DNA of 64,000 nucleotides from Georgenia muralis (GCF_003814705.1 NZ_RKRA01000001.1:2728001-2792000); one strand, 5' to 3'. Counted from the first letter of the stretch, positions 1 to 17,789 are shown. Numbers and translations are program-made. Notes: a model not told the origin generated them from the sequence alone.

Positions 1-439
1 GCTCGCGCATGGTGAGATGGTCGGCGAGCATCTGGGTGGGGTGCCACTCGTCGGTGAGCCCGTTGTAGACGGGCACCCCGGCGAACGCGGCGAGGGTCTC
101 GACGTCGGCCTGGCGGGCGCCGCGGTACTCGATGGCGTCGAACATCCGGCCCAGGACGCGAGCGGTGTCCTTGACGGACTCCTTGTGCCCGACCTGCGAC
201 CCGCTGGGGTCGAGGTAGGTGACGTGGGCGCCCTGGTCGTGGGCGGCGACCTCGAACGCGGCCCGCGTGCGGGTGGAGGTCTTCTCGAAGATCAGCGCGA
301 TGTTCCTCCCGATGAGGCGGCGCTCCTCGGTGCCCGCGCGCTTGGCCGCCTTGAGGTCGGCGGCGAGGTCGAGCAGCGAGCGCCACTCCTCCGTGGTGAG
401 GTCCAGCTCCTTGAGGAAGCTGCGTCCGCGCAGGTTCAC
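1..439 (-). CDS. arcB: Ornithine carbamoyltransferase, N-terminal part (cut by window edge)
   Basis: Transfers carbamoyl between carbamoyl phosphate and ornithine/citrulline in the cytoplasm. About 146 N-terminal residues are present; the rest lies beyond base 1. The protein begins [15 protein letters not shown] and carries the carbamoyl-phosphate motif STRTR in the context [16 protein letters not shown], both typical of the family. The GTG at 439 is chosen because the same frame has a stop just upstream and a GA-rich ribosome site (gagaagggacc) precedes it. It lies 72 bases downstream of arcA on the same strand, so it is most likely the catabolic enzyme of the arginine deiminase pathway, making ATP from citrulline via carbamoyl phosphate. 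An anabolic argF role cannot be excluded, because argH lies 8 kb away. Confidence 0.9.
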   Translation of the reverse strand, partial: MNLRGRSFLKELDLTTEEWRSLLDLAADLKAAKRAGTEERRLIGRNIALIFEKTSTRTRAAFEVAAHDQGAHVTYLDPSGSQVGHKESVKDTARVLGRMFDAIEYRGARQADVETLAAFAGVPVYNGLTDEWHPTQMLADHLTMRE

Positions 440-511
440 GCCCGGTCCCTTCTCGTCGTCGGCGTCACGACCGCGCGTGCGCCCTGCCTGCGCGTGCCCG
501 GCCGGCACGCG

Positions 512-1780
512 TCACAGGCCCTCGCGGATCGTAGGACAGCTCATGCAGCGCGGGCCGCCGCGTCCGCGGCCGAGCTCGGAGCCGGGGACCTCGAGGACCT
601 CGATGCCGCTCTCGCGCAGGTAGGAGTTGGACGTGACGTTCCGGTCGTAGGTGACGACGACGCCGGGGGCGAGCGCGAGGGAGTTGCACCCGTCGTCCCA
701 CTGCTCGCGGGCCGCGGCGTGCACGTCCTGCTCCGCGGCGAGGATGCGCAGCCCGGTCACGCCCATGGCGTCGGCGAGCGCGTCGTGCATCCGCTCGGGC
801 TCGTGGTCGGTGATGTTCAGGCCGCCGGGCCCGGGGCCCGGGGTGACGGTGTAGGACGGCAGCATCCCCAGGCCGGCGTACTTGATGAAGCTGCGCTCGT
901 CGACCATGGTCATCACGGTGTCCAGGTGCATGAACGAGCGCGCCCTGGGCAGCTCGACGGCGACGATCCGGTCCGCGACGCCGGCGTCGAACAGGCGGGT
1001 CGCGAGCCGCTCGACGCCCTGGGCCGTGGTGCGCTCGCTCATCCCGACCAGGACGGCGCCGTCGCCGAGGACGAGGACGTCCCCACCCTCGACCGAGGCC
1101 TCGCCGGCGATGCCGGCGGACCAGTGGTGGAACGTCGTCGGCGCGAAACGGGGGTGCCAGCGGTAGATCGCCTCGTAGTTGACCGTCTCGCGCGCCCGGG
1201 CAGCCATCCGCATGGCGTTGACGGCGACGCCGTCGTACACCCAGCACGAGGTGTCACGGGTGAAGAGGTGGTTCGGCAGGGGCGCCAGCACGAGGGAGTC
1301 CGCGCCCGAGCCGTGCAGGACGAGGGAGGACGGCTCGTCGGTGCGCTCGCCCAGCTCGCGCCGGGTCAGGCCACCGACGAGGAGCTCGGCGAGCTCCTCG
1401 TCGCCCATCGCGGCGGCGAGGTCGCGCAGGACCGGGGCGGCGACCGGGCCCTGGACACGGTCGTCGAAGGTCTGCTCGACGATCCACGTGCGGGCCTGCG
1501 GGACAGCCAGGGTCTCGCGCAGGAGGTCGGTGAGCTCGAGGACCTTCACGCCGGCGCCGGCGAGGACCTCGCTGAAGACGTCGTGCTCCTCCTGGGCGCG
1601 GCGGACCCACAGGAGGTCGTCGAAGAGCAGCTCGGCCATGTTCTCCGGGGTCAGGCGCAGCAGCTCGAGCCCGGGCCGGTGGACGATGACCTCCCGCAGG
1701 CGCCCGACCTCGGAGCCGACGAAGGGCGGCTCGGCCGGGAGCGGGCGCGGGTCAGCGGTGGTGGTGTCCGTCGTCGCCAT
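512..1780 (-). CDS. arcA: Arginine deiminase
   Basis: Hydrolyses arginine to citrulline and ammonia, the first step of the arginine deiminase pathway. The 422-residue length is usual for the family. Visible motifs in order are ELLRLTPEN near the N-terminus, the substrate-binding FTRDTSCWVYDG, EGGDVLVLGDG, HLDTVMTMVDE, and the C-terminal MSCPTIRE whose Cys415 is the nucleophile. The ATG at 1780 (MATTDTT) is preceded by GGAGG in the sense direction and is favoured over longer in-frame extensions, which would run into the intergenic hairpin region. The arcB start follows 72 bases downstream. The pathway gives ATP and ammonia under oxygen limitation or acid stress; no regulator is adjacent in this window. 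Confidence 0.96.
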   Translation of the reverse strand: MATTDTTTADPRPLPAEPPFVGSEVGRLREVIVHRPGLELLRLTPENMAELLFDDLLWVRRAQEEHDVFSEVLAGAGVKVLELTDLLRETLAVPQARTWIVEQTFDDRVQGPVAAPVLRDLAAAMGDEELAELLVGGLTRRELGERTDEPSSLVLHGSGADSLVLAPLPNHLFTRDTSCWVYDGVAVNAMRMAARARETVNYEAIYRWHPRFAPTTFHHWSAGIAGEASVEGGDVLVLGDGAVLVGMSERTTAQGVERLATRLFDAGVADRIVAVELPRARSFMHLDTVMTMVDERSFIKYAGLGMLPSYTVTPGPGPGGLNITDHEPERMHDALADAMGVTGLRILAAEQDVHAAAREQWDDGCNSLALAPGVVVTYDRNVTSNSYLRESGIEVLEVPGSELGRGRGGPRCMSCPTIREGL

Positions 1781-1900
1781 CGGGGCCTCCTGGGCTCGGT
1801 GCGGACACCGTCTCACAGGGGAGCGGTGGACCACACGTCCCGCCGCGTCCGGCCGCTCGGTCGCGATGGACGACGGGACCCCCGCGGGCGGACACGGACG

Positions 1901-1930
1901 ACCGGCGGCGGCCATGAGGCCACCGCCGGT
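1901..1930. promoter_or_regulatory. Imperfect inverted repeat upstream of arcA
   Basis: The 13-base arms accggcggcggcc and ggccaccgccggt pair with one mismatch around a short loop. It lies 120 bases upstream of the arcA start, in the 272-base gap between arcA and the oxidase pseudogene. It could be an attenuator or operator for arcA, or a second terminator for the oxidase gene. No clear promoter hexamers were seen. Confidence 0.3.
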
Positions 1931-2006
1931 CGCTTCACGCCGCCGGCAGGTGCGGCGCGGCTGGTGAAGGGGTCTGCGGCGAACGTCTCGCCGTCCTGCC
2001 GGGGTG

Positions 2007-2044
2007 CACCCGGCCCGGTAAACCCTGCGGCACCGGGCCGGGTG
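2007..2044 (-). terminator. Hairpin terminator after the multicopper oxidase gene
   Basis: Perfect 13-base arms (cacccggcccggt and accgggccgggtg) separated by 12 bases start 9 bases after the oxidase stop codon on the minus strand. Position and stem strength suit a transcription terminator, although there is no long U run, as is common in GC-rich actinobacteria. Confidence 0.6.
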
Positions 2045-2052
2045 GATGGGTG

Positions 2053-5000
2053 CTAGGGCAGCGCGAGGGTGTTGGACCAGCCCGACTGGGTCGTGTCACT
2101 GAAGGCGTGGACCCGGTAGAGGTAGGCCACCCCCGACGTGACGGTCTGGGTGAAGGTGCTGATGTTCGCCCCGACCGTGGCGTTCACGACGTTGCTGCCG
2201 TCGCTGTTGGTGCGCTGGATGAGGAACCCGGTCTCGTTGTCCGCGTTGTCGGTCCAGCTGAGGTTCACCGTGGAGGTCTTCTTGTTCTTCACGGTGAGGG
2301 TCCCGGTCAGGTTGGTCGGTGCCGAGACGGGGTCGCCCACGGTCTGTGGGGTGTTCCTGCTGTCGACTGTGATCGTCGGGAAGCCGCCACCCGGCGGGAT
2401 CTCGTTGAACGCCGGGTCGGAGTAGTCCCACGTGTCCCCGACCGTGTTGATCGCGTACACCTGGTACTCGTAGTTGTCCCTGGTGTTGCCGATGGCGTCG
2501 ACGTAAGAGGCGGGTCCGGTGGCCGCACCTGTCTCCGTCTTCGCGGTGGGCAGGGTCGTCAGGTTGACCCGGTCCTCGGTCTGGACCATGGCGACCTCGG
2601 TCCACGGACCGGTGGAGCCCGCAAGTCGGCGCTCGATCACGAAGGCAGTCTCGTTCTTCGACGTGTCGTTCCACGTCACGAGGTACTGCTGGTTCCGGCC
2701 GGAGCCGGACCGCGTGGCAACGATGTCCGTCGGGGCCGACGGGTTCACCGCCACCGCCTGGGTGCGCATCATGTCCATCTCCTCATGGCTGAGGATGTGG
2801 CAGTGGAGCACGTACTCCCACCCGTAGTTGACGTAGTGGTTTCGGACGTCGATCGGCTCGCCGTCGGGGTTGAAGGCCATGAGGGGCAGCCCCATCGCCT
2901 CCTGCTGGGTGGTGTTGGCGATGTAGGCCCCCGCCGGCATCGACGGGTCGAGCAGGCGGACGCTGTTGGGCAGGCCGCCCCACGCCTCGGGGATCGGCGG
3001 GATGATCGGCCGCACCGCGACGATCGTGTCCTCCAGCGGGCTGATGCGGACCGTGTCCTTCCAGCCGAGCTCGGTCGCCTCCGGCTTGCGGACGATGCCG
3101 TCCCAGCCGACGCGGTTGAGCAGCTGGACGTCGTACAGGTGGAAGTGCATGGGGTGGGTGTCCACCCCGTTGTGGGTGAACTTCCAGATCTGGGTGCCGT
3201 CGTCCGCCTGCGCGATCGGTGTGGCCTCCATGCCCGGTGGCAGCTCAATGCCGTCGAGCACCTCTGTGGGTGGCATCGAGAACCCGTACAGGATCATGTT
3301 CTGCAGACCTGCCTGGGCGTTCGGTGTTTCCACGCCCAGGAAGCCGCTCATGCGGCCGTACTCGCTCTCGAACGCCTCACCCATCTCGTCCTGGATCATC
3401 TTGGGCTTGAGGTTGACGGTCAGCCGTTCGTCCAAGGTCGCGTCGGTGCTCGTGACCGACGTGCGGAAGGGTGCACCCGGGGTGTCGTTGACGGTGGTGT
3501 CCTCGACCAGCCGGCCGAAGGTCAGCGAGGTGTCGTAGATCTGCACGGTGCCGTTGCCGGCCCCGTTGGTGGGGAACGAGGTGCCGTAGGCGGTGTTGTA
3601 CTCACCCTGGCCCACGACGATGGGCTTCTGCCCGGACTCGAACACGCCGGACCCGTCGCTCTGGTGCGCGAAGGCTGCCTCCAGTGCCGCCAGGTCGAAA
3701 GGTTCGGCAGCCGGGGCGTCGGCGACCTTGATCTGCATCATGGTGCGCGTGTTGGGTCCGTACCCGGCCAGGGTCGACGGGGCGCCGCCGGAGTCGCGGT
3801 AGTCGCCGTTGCCGGTGTAGTAGTCGTAGCGCGGGTCGCGTGCCGGGAAGGCGGCCGGGGCGTCGTTGTAGACGATGAGCGTCTGGCCCGCGTACTGCGA
3901 CAGGTCGACGACGACGTCGAAGCGTTCGGCCGGGGCGACGAGCAGCGAGTGCTGGTCGACGTTGCCGGCGTTGAACACGGTGGGGTCGTTGACCCATGTG
4001 GTGGGGTGGGCAGGAACGACGGCGGGAGCGGGCAGGAAGCCGCCCTCGTTCCCCATGACGATCCAGTCTGGGCCCTCGGTGCCGGCGGCCGGCGTCGGGA
4101 ACACCGTCGGGTCGTCAAGCGCCGCCGCGACCTCGGTCGGGTTCAGCGCCACCTCGGTGCAGGCGACGCCCGTGGACTCGGCCACCGGCGTGGGGTTGTT
4201 GAGGTCACAGACCGTGCCGTTCGCATCGACGGCCTGGTAGAGCGAGAGGTTCATGAAGCGGTCGTTCGCGGCGTTGAGGATCCGCAGCCGGTAGGGCTTG
4301 GGGTCGAGCGTCACCGTCGGGTACGCCTTGCCGTTGACGACCGGGGTGTCCATGAACGCCTCCATGCCCATGGAGTTGTACGGCGTGCTCGGCATGAGCG
4401 GCGGCTCGCACCACCCGGCCTCGGCGTCGCACAGCGGGTCGTAGTACGGGTTGTCGATCGGTGGGTACTCCACGTTGGTGGTGGGCGGCCAGAACCAGGG
4501 ACCGTAGGCCCAGCGACCGTAGGCGTTGACGCCGGAGGCGTCACCCGGGTTCTGCGCCGGCGAGTACACGTGCGGCAGCCAGAGGTTGCCCTCGCCGCCC
4601 CAGGCCGCCTTGTCCCAGGTCTCGTCCTGGAGGGCGAGCTGGGCATCGTTCGGCACGAAGGTCTTGTCCTGGAAGACGAGCGGAAGAGTGGCGTCGGCCC
4701 CGGGGATCGTCCCGGCGTCGACGAGCGCCTGCTCGGTGTCGTCCGTGATGATGTACGGCGCGGCCTCGCCGGCGTAGACGTTGAGGCGCGTGATGCCCCA
4801 TGAGTGGTCGTGGTAGACATCAGCCGCGCGCTCTGGGCGTTGGTGTAGTAGAAGGTCTGGACGCCGTCGGCCGGGTCATCCACGGCTTCCGGGTTCATGT
4901 CCGGCACGTTCTGCACGCTGACACCTTGGGGGAACGGGGTGTCCTCGGTCGCTGGGGTGATCCACTGGTGCGGCGTTCCGTCGGAGATCCACGGGGTGAT

Positions 5001-6120
5001 GCCGCCGTGGAGGTGGAGGGTGGCCCGGTTGACCGGGTAGCAGGAGCCATCGGCGACCATCGAGGGCTTGGTGGCGGGGTCGTTGCACATGGGGACCTGC
5101 GGGTCCACCGTCTCGGGGTTCGCCTCCATGAGCTCATTGCCGACCGGCGTCATGCCGGATCCCATGACGGTGGTGTCAACGGGCAGGAACAGGTTTCCAC
5201 CGGCGCCCGTGGGCAGCAGGTTGCGGAACTCGACCCGGACGGGCTTGCCCTTCTCGGCCACGATGGCCGGGCCGAGGTAGCTCGGATCTCCCATCGGGGT
5301 GCCGTCGGCGTTCAGCTGCACGTAGCCTCGCAGCTGCGTCTGATTGGCGAGGTCCTTGTGCATCTGCGACGTGTACTCGACGAGCCCGATCCGGTAGAAG
5401 TCCGTTCCGGGATAGCTGGTGGTGTCCGGTGTGGCAACGAGGTCTCTGAGGTCGGGCAGCGGGTCGACGAACTTGCGGAGACCGCCGGTGATCTCGTCCG
5501 GAGCGACGACGTTGGCGCCGAAGGAGTAGGTGCGAGCCTGCCCCAGGTCGGGGTAGTCGGCCGAGCCGAGGGCGACGGTGGTGTCCTGCAGCGGTTGTGT
5601 CGCGGGGTACGCCACGGCGTCCCCGCCGGCCCCGATGTCGAGCGGGACGCCCTGGCCGTAGAAGGCCACGAGGTCGCCCGTCCGGACGGTCAGGTTGGCC
5701 ACAGAGAAGGTGACGCGCTCGCTCGTCCCTGCGGTCGCGAGCGCCGGCACGTCGAGGGCGCCGGAGTCGAAAACCACGGTGTACTCGTTCGCGGCGCCGG
5801 TGGGGCGCAGCAGGTACGCGTGGAAGGTGAGGCCGGCAGAGGGCTGGAAGCTTCCGCCCGCCGTCGCCTGGTTCCAGGTCTCGAACGACGTGAGCATGCC
5901 GGCGGGGAGAGGGGCGTCGTCGAGCACGACGAAGACGCCGGACGCGTTGTCGGTGGCATAGGCCCGGTCCACCAGCGGGTTGCCCACGTAGCTTGTGGCT
6001 CCGGGCGTCGTGGAGACCTCGGGCAGCGGGCTGTTGGCGTAGTTCGGGTGGCTGAAGTACCGCGGCGCTTCGCCGGGAGCTGCGACGGCGGCCGCCATGT
6101 CCACCATGAGCGGGTTGAGG
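2053..6120 (-). pseudogene. Multicopper oxidase, main part (frameshifted, 5' end cut off by ISL3 element)
   Basis: Secreted multicopper oxidase of the CotA/bilirubin-oxidase type. All four copper motifs can be read: HLHGG (near 5000-5020), YHDHSWG (near 4795-4815), HPMHFH (near 3140-3165) and HCHILSHEEMDMM (near 2765-2805). Two fibronectin type III-like modules follow (2053 to about 2750), probably for attachment to polymer or cell surface. The reading frame breaks at 4816-4817: LM is followed by only two bases before the YHDH codons, so one base is missing inside a copper motif. At 6120 the gene stops against the ISL3 element. Joined to the 5' fragment at 7578-7854, with one base restored, it makes a single open frame of about 1445 residues. 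It is therefore a pseudogene unless the frameshift is a sequencing error and the IS excises. Confidence 0.9.
6113..6120. repeat. Left target-site duplication of ISL3 element
   Basis: GGTTGAGG, directly repeated at 7578-7585 on the other side of the element. Eight bases is the usual duplication length for the ISL3 family. Confidence 0.92.
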
Positions 6121-7577
6121 GGCTCTTCGGAGAATCGGTGGGGTGGGGTGACACGCCGACTGGGACGAGTTCCATCTGAATAGGGGTCGAGGTCCTCACG
6201 ATCAGGAGCGACCAAGCAACCTGTTCGAAGAGGACCTCGACGGTGGATCACCCTACGTCGTGCTGCCTTCGCGGCGGCACCTACTGCTCGCGTACTGACA
6301 CCCTGTTCGGCATCGCGGGCGTGCATGTGACAGACGTCCGACGTACCGAGACCGGTCTGGTGCTGACAGTCGAGACACCGCCGCGGGTCGAGGGGTGCCG
6401 ACGGTGCGGTGTGGTCGCGGTCGGGCACGGCCGGCGGGTCCGGGTCCTGCACGACGTCCCCTCCCACGCCGCGCCCGTGACGGTGGTGTGGCGGCGGCGG
6501 ACCTGGGTGTGCCCGGACCCGGGCTGCCCGGCCGGCTCGTTCTCGGAGGACGTCGCCGACCTCGTCATCGGTGGGGCCAAGTTGACCGCCCGGGCGGTGC
6601 GGTGGGCGATCGGACAGCTGCGCCGCGAGCACGCCTCCATCGCCGGCCTGGCCCGCCAGCTCGGCGTCGACTGGCACACCCTGTGGGACACCGTCCGCCC
6701 CGAGCTCGACGCGATGGCGAAGGACGAGTCCCGCTTCGCCGGCGTCAACGCCTTGGGAGTGGACGAGCACGTGTGGCACCACACCCCGCACCGGATCAAG
6801 GACAAGGGCCCCAAAGAGATGACCGGGATGGTCGACCTGACCCGCGACGCCACGGGCCGCACCCGGGCGAAGCTGCTCGACCTGGTGCCAGGCCGGTCGG
6901 GGAAGGTCTACGAGAAGTGGCTCCAGGACCGCGGGCCTACCTTCACCGCCGGGGTCAAGGTCGCGACCCTGGACCCCTTCCGCGGGTACCAGAACGCCAT
7001 CGACGCCGAGCTCGAGGACGCCGCCGCGGTGCTGGACGCCTTCCACGTCACCAAGCTCGGTGTCGACGTCGTGGACGAGGTCCGCCGCCGCGTCCAGCAG
7101 CACACCACCGGCCACCGCGGCCGCCGGGACGACCCGCTGTACAAGGTCCGCAACGTCCTGCGCGCCGGCGCGGACCGGCTCACCAGCCGGCAGTGGGACC
7201 GCCTCGAACGGGACCTACCCGCTGGCGACCCCGACGGTGAGGTCCTCCTGGCCTGGCAGTGCTACCAGCGCCTCCGCTCGGTCTACCACCTTCCCGACCT
7301 CGCGGAGGCGAGGAAGGTCGCCGAGCACATCGTCGCCACCTTCCACACCTGCCCGGTCCCCGAGGTCGCCCGCCTGGGCCGGACCCTGCGCCGGTGGAAG
7401 ACCCAGTTCCTCGGCTACTTCACCACCAACCGCGCCAGCAACGGCGGCACCGAGGCCCTGAACGGGATCATCGAGCTCCACCGCCGCATCGCCCGCGGCT
7501 TCCGCAACAAGGACAACTACCGACTCAGGATGCTCCTCGTCGGAGGCGGCCTCACCCCACCGATTCTCCGATGAGCC
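6121..7577 (+). mobile_element. ISL3-family insertion sequence, complete
   Basis: A 1457-bp element bounded by terminal inverted repeats. The left end reads ggctcttcggagaatcgg, and the right end read from outside differs at only one of those bases (ggctcatcgg...); similarity continues for about 28 bases. An 8-bp duplication of GGTTGAGG flanks it. It carries one intact transposase gene and sits inside the multicopper oxidase gene. Clean ends, an exact duplication and an open transposase frame suggest a recent insertion. Confidence 0.95.
6243..7574 (+). CDS. ISL3-family transposase
   Basis: 443 residues. The N-terminus has the family's cysteine pairs (GCRRCGV near residue 58 and VCPDPGC near residue 95), consistent with a zinc-binding DNA-recognition domain. 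The catalytic region is marked by GVDEHVWHH, TLDPFRGYQNAI and the C-terminal TEALNGIIELHRR, which supply the acidic residues of the DDE fold. The stop codon lies inside the right inverted repeat, as is common in this family. The frame is uninterrupted, so the enzyme is probably active and the only gene of the element. Confidence 0.95.
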   Translation: MDHPTSCCLRGGTYCSRTDTLFGIAGVHVTDVRRTETGLVLTVETPPRVEGCRRCGVVAVGHGRRVRVLHDVPSHAAPVTVVWRRRTWVCPDPGCPAGSFSEDVADLVIGGAKLTARAVRWAIGQLRREHASIAGLARQLGVDWHTLWDTVRPELDAMAKDESRFAGVNALGVDEHVWHHTPHRIKDKGPKEMTGMVDLTRDATGRTRAKLLDLVPGRSGKVYEKWLQDRGPTFTAGVKVATLDPFRGYQNAIDAELEDAAAVLDAFHVTKLGVDVVDEVRRRVQQHTTGHRGRRDDPLYKVRNVLRAGADRLTSRQWDRLERDLPAGDPDGEVLLAWQCYQRLRSVYHLPDLAEARKVAEHIVATFHTCPVPEVARLGRTLRRWKTQFLGYFTTNRASNGGTEALNGIIELHRRIARGFRNKDNYRLRMLLVGGGLTPPILR

Positions 7578-10298
<2,721 letters not shown>

Positions 10299-10426
10299 CG
10301 TCCGCGTCGTCCGACGGCGCGGTGCCCCCGCCCGGCCCGCCCGTGGGCCGGTGCGCGGCCGGGTGGCCGGGCACGGCACACTGGTCCCCGTGCCCGGAGC
10401 CGGGCCGGAAGACGAAAGGCAGGAAC

Positions 10427-11701
10427 GTGACCGACATCCTCGACGAGCTCCAGTGGCGGGGCCTGCTGGCCCAGTCCACCGACATCGCCACCCTCCGGGC
10501 GGCGATGGCCGAGGGTCCGATCACCTACTACTGCGGCTTCGACCCCACGGCGGCGAGCCTGCACCACGGTCACCTCGTCCAGCTCGTCGTCATGCGACAC
10601 CTCCAGCTCGCCGGTCACAACCCGATCGCCCTGGTGGGCGGCGCCACAGGCATGATCGGCGACCCCCGCATGTCGGGCGAGCGCGTCCTCAACGACAAGG
10701 ACACCATCGCCGGCTGGACGGACCGGCTCCGTGGGCAGATCTCGACCTTCCTCGACTTCGACGGTCCCCACGCGGCGCAGATGGTCAACAACCTCGACTG
10801 GACCGGCCGGCTGACGGCCATCGACTTCCTGCGGGACGTCGGCAAGCACTTCCGGCTCGGCACGATGCTCGCCAAGGACACCGTCGCCAGGCGGCTGGCC
10901 AGCGAGGAGGGCATCTCCTTCACGGAGTTCAGCTACCAGATCCTGCAGGGCATGGACTTCCTCGAGCTCTACCGCCGCCACGGCTGCACCCTGCAGACCG
11001 GCGGCAACGACCAGTGGGGCAACCTCCTCGCCGGCGTCGACCTCATCCACAAGGCCGAGGGGGGAAGCGTCCACGTCCTGACCACCCCGCTCATCACGAA
11101 GTCCGACGGCACCAAGTTCGGCAAGTCCGAGGGCGGGGCGATCTGGCTCGACGGGGAGATGTTCAGCCCGTACGCGTTCTACCAGTTCTGGCTCAACACC
11201 GACGACGCCGACGTGGTCCGCTACCTCAAGGTCTTCACGTTCCGGACGCGGGAGCAGATCGAGGAGCTGGCCGAGGCGGTGGCCGCGCGCCCGCAGGCCC
11301 GAGAGGCCCAGCGCATCCTCGCGGAAGACGTCACGACCCTCGTCCACGGCGCCGACGCGACGGACCGGGTCCGCCGAGCGTCCCAGGCGCTCTTCGGGCG
11401 GGACGACCTGCGCGAGCTCGACGCCGTCACGCTCCGCGACGCGGTCGCGGAGCTGCCGACCGGGGAGGCGGTCGTCGGCGAGGCGACCATGGTCGACCTC
11501 CTGCTCGCCACGGGGCTCGAGGGCGGCCGCTCGGCTGCGCGACGGACCATCGCGAGCGGCGGGGCGTACCTGAACAACGAGAAGATCGAGGACGAGGACC
11601 GCGTCCTCGCGACCGGTGACGTCCTCGACGGCGGGTACGTGCTTCTCCGCAAGGGACGGCGCAACCTGGCGGTCGTGGCCGCAGTCGGGTCCGCGGGCTG
11701 A
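10427..11701 (+). CDS. tyrS: Tyrosyl-tRNA synthetase
   Basis: Charges tRNA-Tyr with tyrosine. 424 residues from the GTG at 10427, which follows AGGCAGGA; upstream extensions lack conservation. The class I catalytic motifs are present: the HIGH-type HHGHL near residue 45 and the KMSKS-type KFGKS near residue 228. QTGGNDQWGN binds tyrosine. An S4 RNA-binding domain (SAARRTIASGGAYLNNEKI) occupies about the last 65 residues. It is a single-copy housekeeping gene placed directly before the rRNA operon. Confidence 0.97.
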   Translation: MTDILDELQWRGLLAQSTDIATLRAAMAEGPITYYCGFDPTAASLHHGHLVQLVVMRHLQLAGHNPIALVGGATGMIGDPRMSGERVLNDKDTIAGWTDRLRGQISTFLDFDGPHAAQMVNNLDWTGRLTAIDFLRDVGKHFRLGTMLAKDTVARRLASEEGISFTEFSYQILQGMDFLELYRRHGCTLQTGGNDQWGNLLAGVDLIHKAEGGSVHVLTTPLITKSDGTKFGKSEGGAIWLDGEMFSPYAFYQFWLNTDDADVVRYLKVFTFRTREQIEELAEAVAARPQAREAQRILAEDVTTLVHGADATDRVRRASQALFGRDDLRELDAVTLRDAVAELPTGEAVVGEATMVDLLLATGLEGGRSAARRTIASGGAYLNNEKIEDEDRVLATGDVLDGGYVLLRKGRRNLAVVAAVGSAG

Positions 11702-11809
11702 CCGCGGCGCAGCCGGCGGGCGCTGCCATCCGGACACGGTTCATCCTCCAGGGACGCGCGACGGGTGCGTGCGCCGGCCCGCAGGAAACGTGCCTCGCCC
11801 CCTCCCGCA

Positions 11810-11835
11810 CTCCCCTCAATCGACTGAGAGGGGAG
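11810..11835 (+). terminator. Possible hairpin terminator after tyrS
   Basis: Perfect 8-base arms ctcccctc and gaggggag with a 10-base loop, followed closely by a second perfect hairpin (gcgagg-tct-cctcgc, 11838-11852). They lie 110 bases after the tyrS stop and ahead of the rRNA promoters. No U run follows. The remainder of 11702-11996 shows nothing else recognisable. Confidence 0.4.
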
Positions 11836-11996
11836 CAGCGAGGTCTCCTCGCGCAAGGCGCCGCGCCCAGAGCCTTCTGTGGGTCAGGTCTCAGCCGTCA
11901 GCAGCAGAGGTTCCCCGGTGCCTGCCACGTGCGTCCGTAACAAAACGGCAGGTCAGAGAGTTGCGGAGGCTGCCGTCCGGGGGCAGCTGTACGGAG

Positions 11997-12025
11997 TTGA
12001 CCTGCTCCGTGAGGCGACGTAGTGT
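11997..12025 (+). promoter_or_regulatory. rRNA operon promoter P1
   Basis: TTGACC at 11997-12002 and TAGTGT at 12020-12025 with exactly 17 bases between them. This fits a primary-sigma promoter, about 530 bases before 16S. Confidence 0.7.
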
Positions 12026-12196
12026 TCTTCTTGCTGCGCCGGACGGGGAGCACGGACAAGCGGTTCGAGAGAGCTGCAGGCCGGTCCCGAGGCGCGAGAA
12101 CCTGAGTCGATCGAGCCGGCTAGCTGCCGGTCCTCGGACGACCCAGGTGCCAGCGAGGCGGATCGTCCCGCTCGGTCGCAAGAGATTGCGGCGAGT

Positions 12197-12225
12197 TTGA
12201 CGGGTCAGGCCGAGATGGTTAGGAT
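12197..12225 (+). promoter_or_regulatory. rRNA operon promoter P2
   Basis: TTGACG at 12197-12202 and TAGGAT at 12220-12225 with exactly 17 bases between them; start of transcription expected near 12232. It is 200 bases downstream of P1 and about 320 bases before 16S, the usual tandem arrangement for rRNA operons. Confidence 0.78.
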
Positions 12226-12288
12226 TGAGAGGTTGCCCCAGTTCGGGTCCGGGGGTTGTTTCGGGTCTGGGTGGTGTGTGTCTGTTTC

Positions 12289-12320
12289 TTGAGAACTCAA
12301 CAGTGTGCCAAGTTTTTGAT
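12289..12320 (+). promoter_or_regulatory. rRNA leader antitermination motif
   Basis: The leader holds ttgagaactcaacagtg followed by gccaagttttt. The same pair of elements recurs in the 16S-23S spacer (14331-14386). The duplication in both leader and spacer matches the boxB/boxA-type Nus antitermination sites of actinobacterial rRNA operons. The GT-rich stretch from here to 16S probably forms one arm of the pre-16S processing stem. Confidence 0.5.
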
Positions 12321-12553
12321 GCCATTTGATTCTGGGTGTCGTGGCTGGTCTTCCTGCCTTTCGTGGGTGGGGGGGTTGGTTGTGGTGTCTGGGGTCTTTG
12401 TTTTGTTTTGGTTATCGCGCCTGGTCCTGGCCTCCGGTTGGGTCTGGGTGTGTGTAGTCATGGGTTTGCTCTTGGCCTGCTTTGGTGGGTTGGGGGTGTG
12501 CTCTTCGTATGGTTTGTCGGCCGCGCTTTTGGGTGTGGTTTGGCGAGTGTTTT

Positions 12554-17486
<4,933 letters not shown>

Positions 17487-17626
17487 CAACACAAAGCATC
17501 AAACAGCTGCTTGCGTCCACTGTACGGTTCCCGGGTAACGCACCCCGGCACCCCACCCACCACACCCCCACACGGGGGCCAGCTGGTGGTCACGGGGTGA
17601 CGGAACGGTTGCGACAACTCGACAGA

Positions 17627-17745
17627 GTTACGGCGGTCATAGCGAGGGGGAAACGCCCGGTCCCATTCCGAACCCGGAAGCTAAGCCCCTCAGCGCCGAT
17701 GGTACTGCACGGGAGACTGTGTGGGAGAGTAGGACACCGCCGAAC
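17627..17745 (+). rRNA. rrf: 5S ribosomal RNA
   Basis: About 119 bases. The terminal helix pairs gttacggcgg with ccgccgaac, and the interior carries cccattccgaacccggaagctaag in two conserved blocks. It follows 23S after 140 bases. Confidence 0.95.
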
Positions 17746-17752
17746 ACCCATT

Positions 17753-17789
17753 CCAAGGAGGCCGCAACTTTATGTTGCGGCCTCCTTGG
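17753..17789 (+). terminator. rRNA operon terminator
   Basis: Perfect 16-base arms (ccaaggaggccgcaac and its complement) around a five-base loop, eight bases after 5S and followed by cgttta. This is the strongest hairpin in the window and ends the rRNA transcript. Confidence 0.9.

Noticed and set aside
2050-4803. 917-codon open frame on the plus strand opposite the multicopper oxidase
   Set aside because: It is a mirror frame produced by high GC at third positions; the minus-strand frame has all four copper motifs while this one has none and is Val/Gly/Arg-rich without recognisable domains.
6121-7577. ISL3 element and IS110/IS1380 pair as parts of one composite transposon
   Set aside because: They belong to different families, have separate target duplications and lie 50 kb apart with core genes between.
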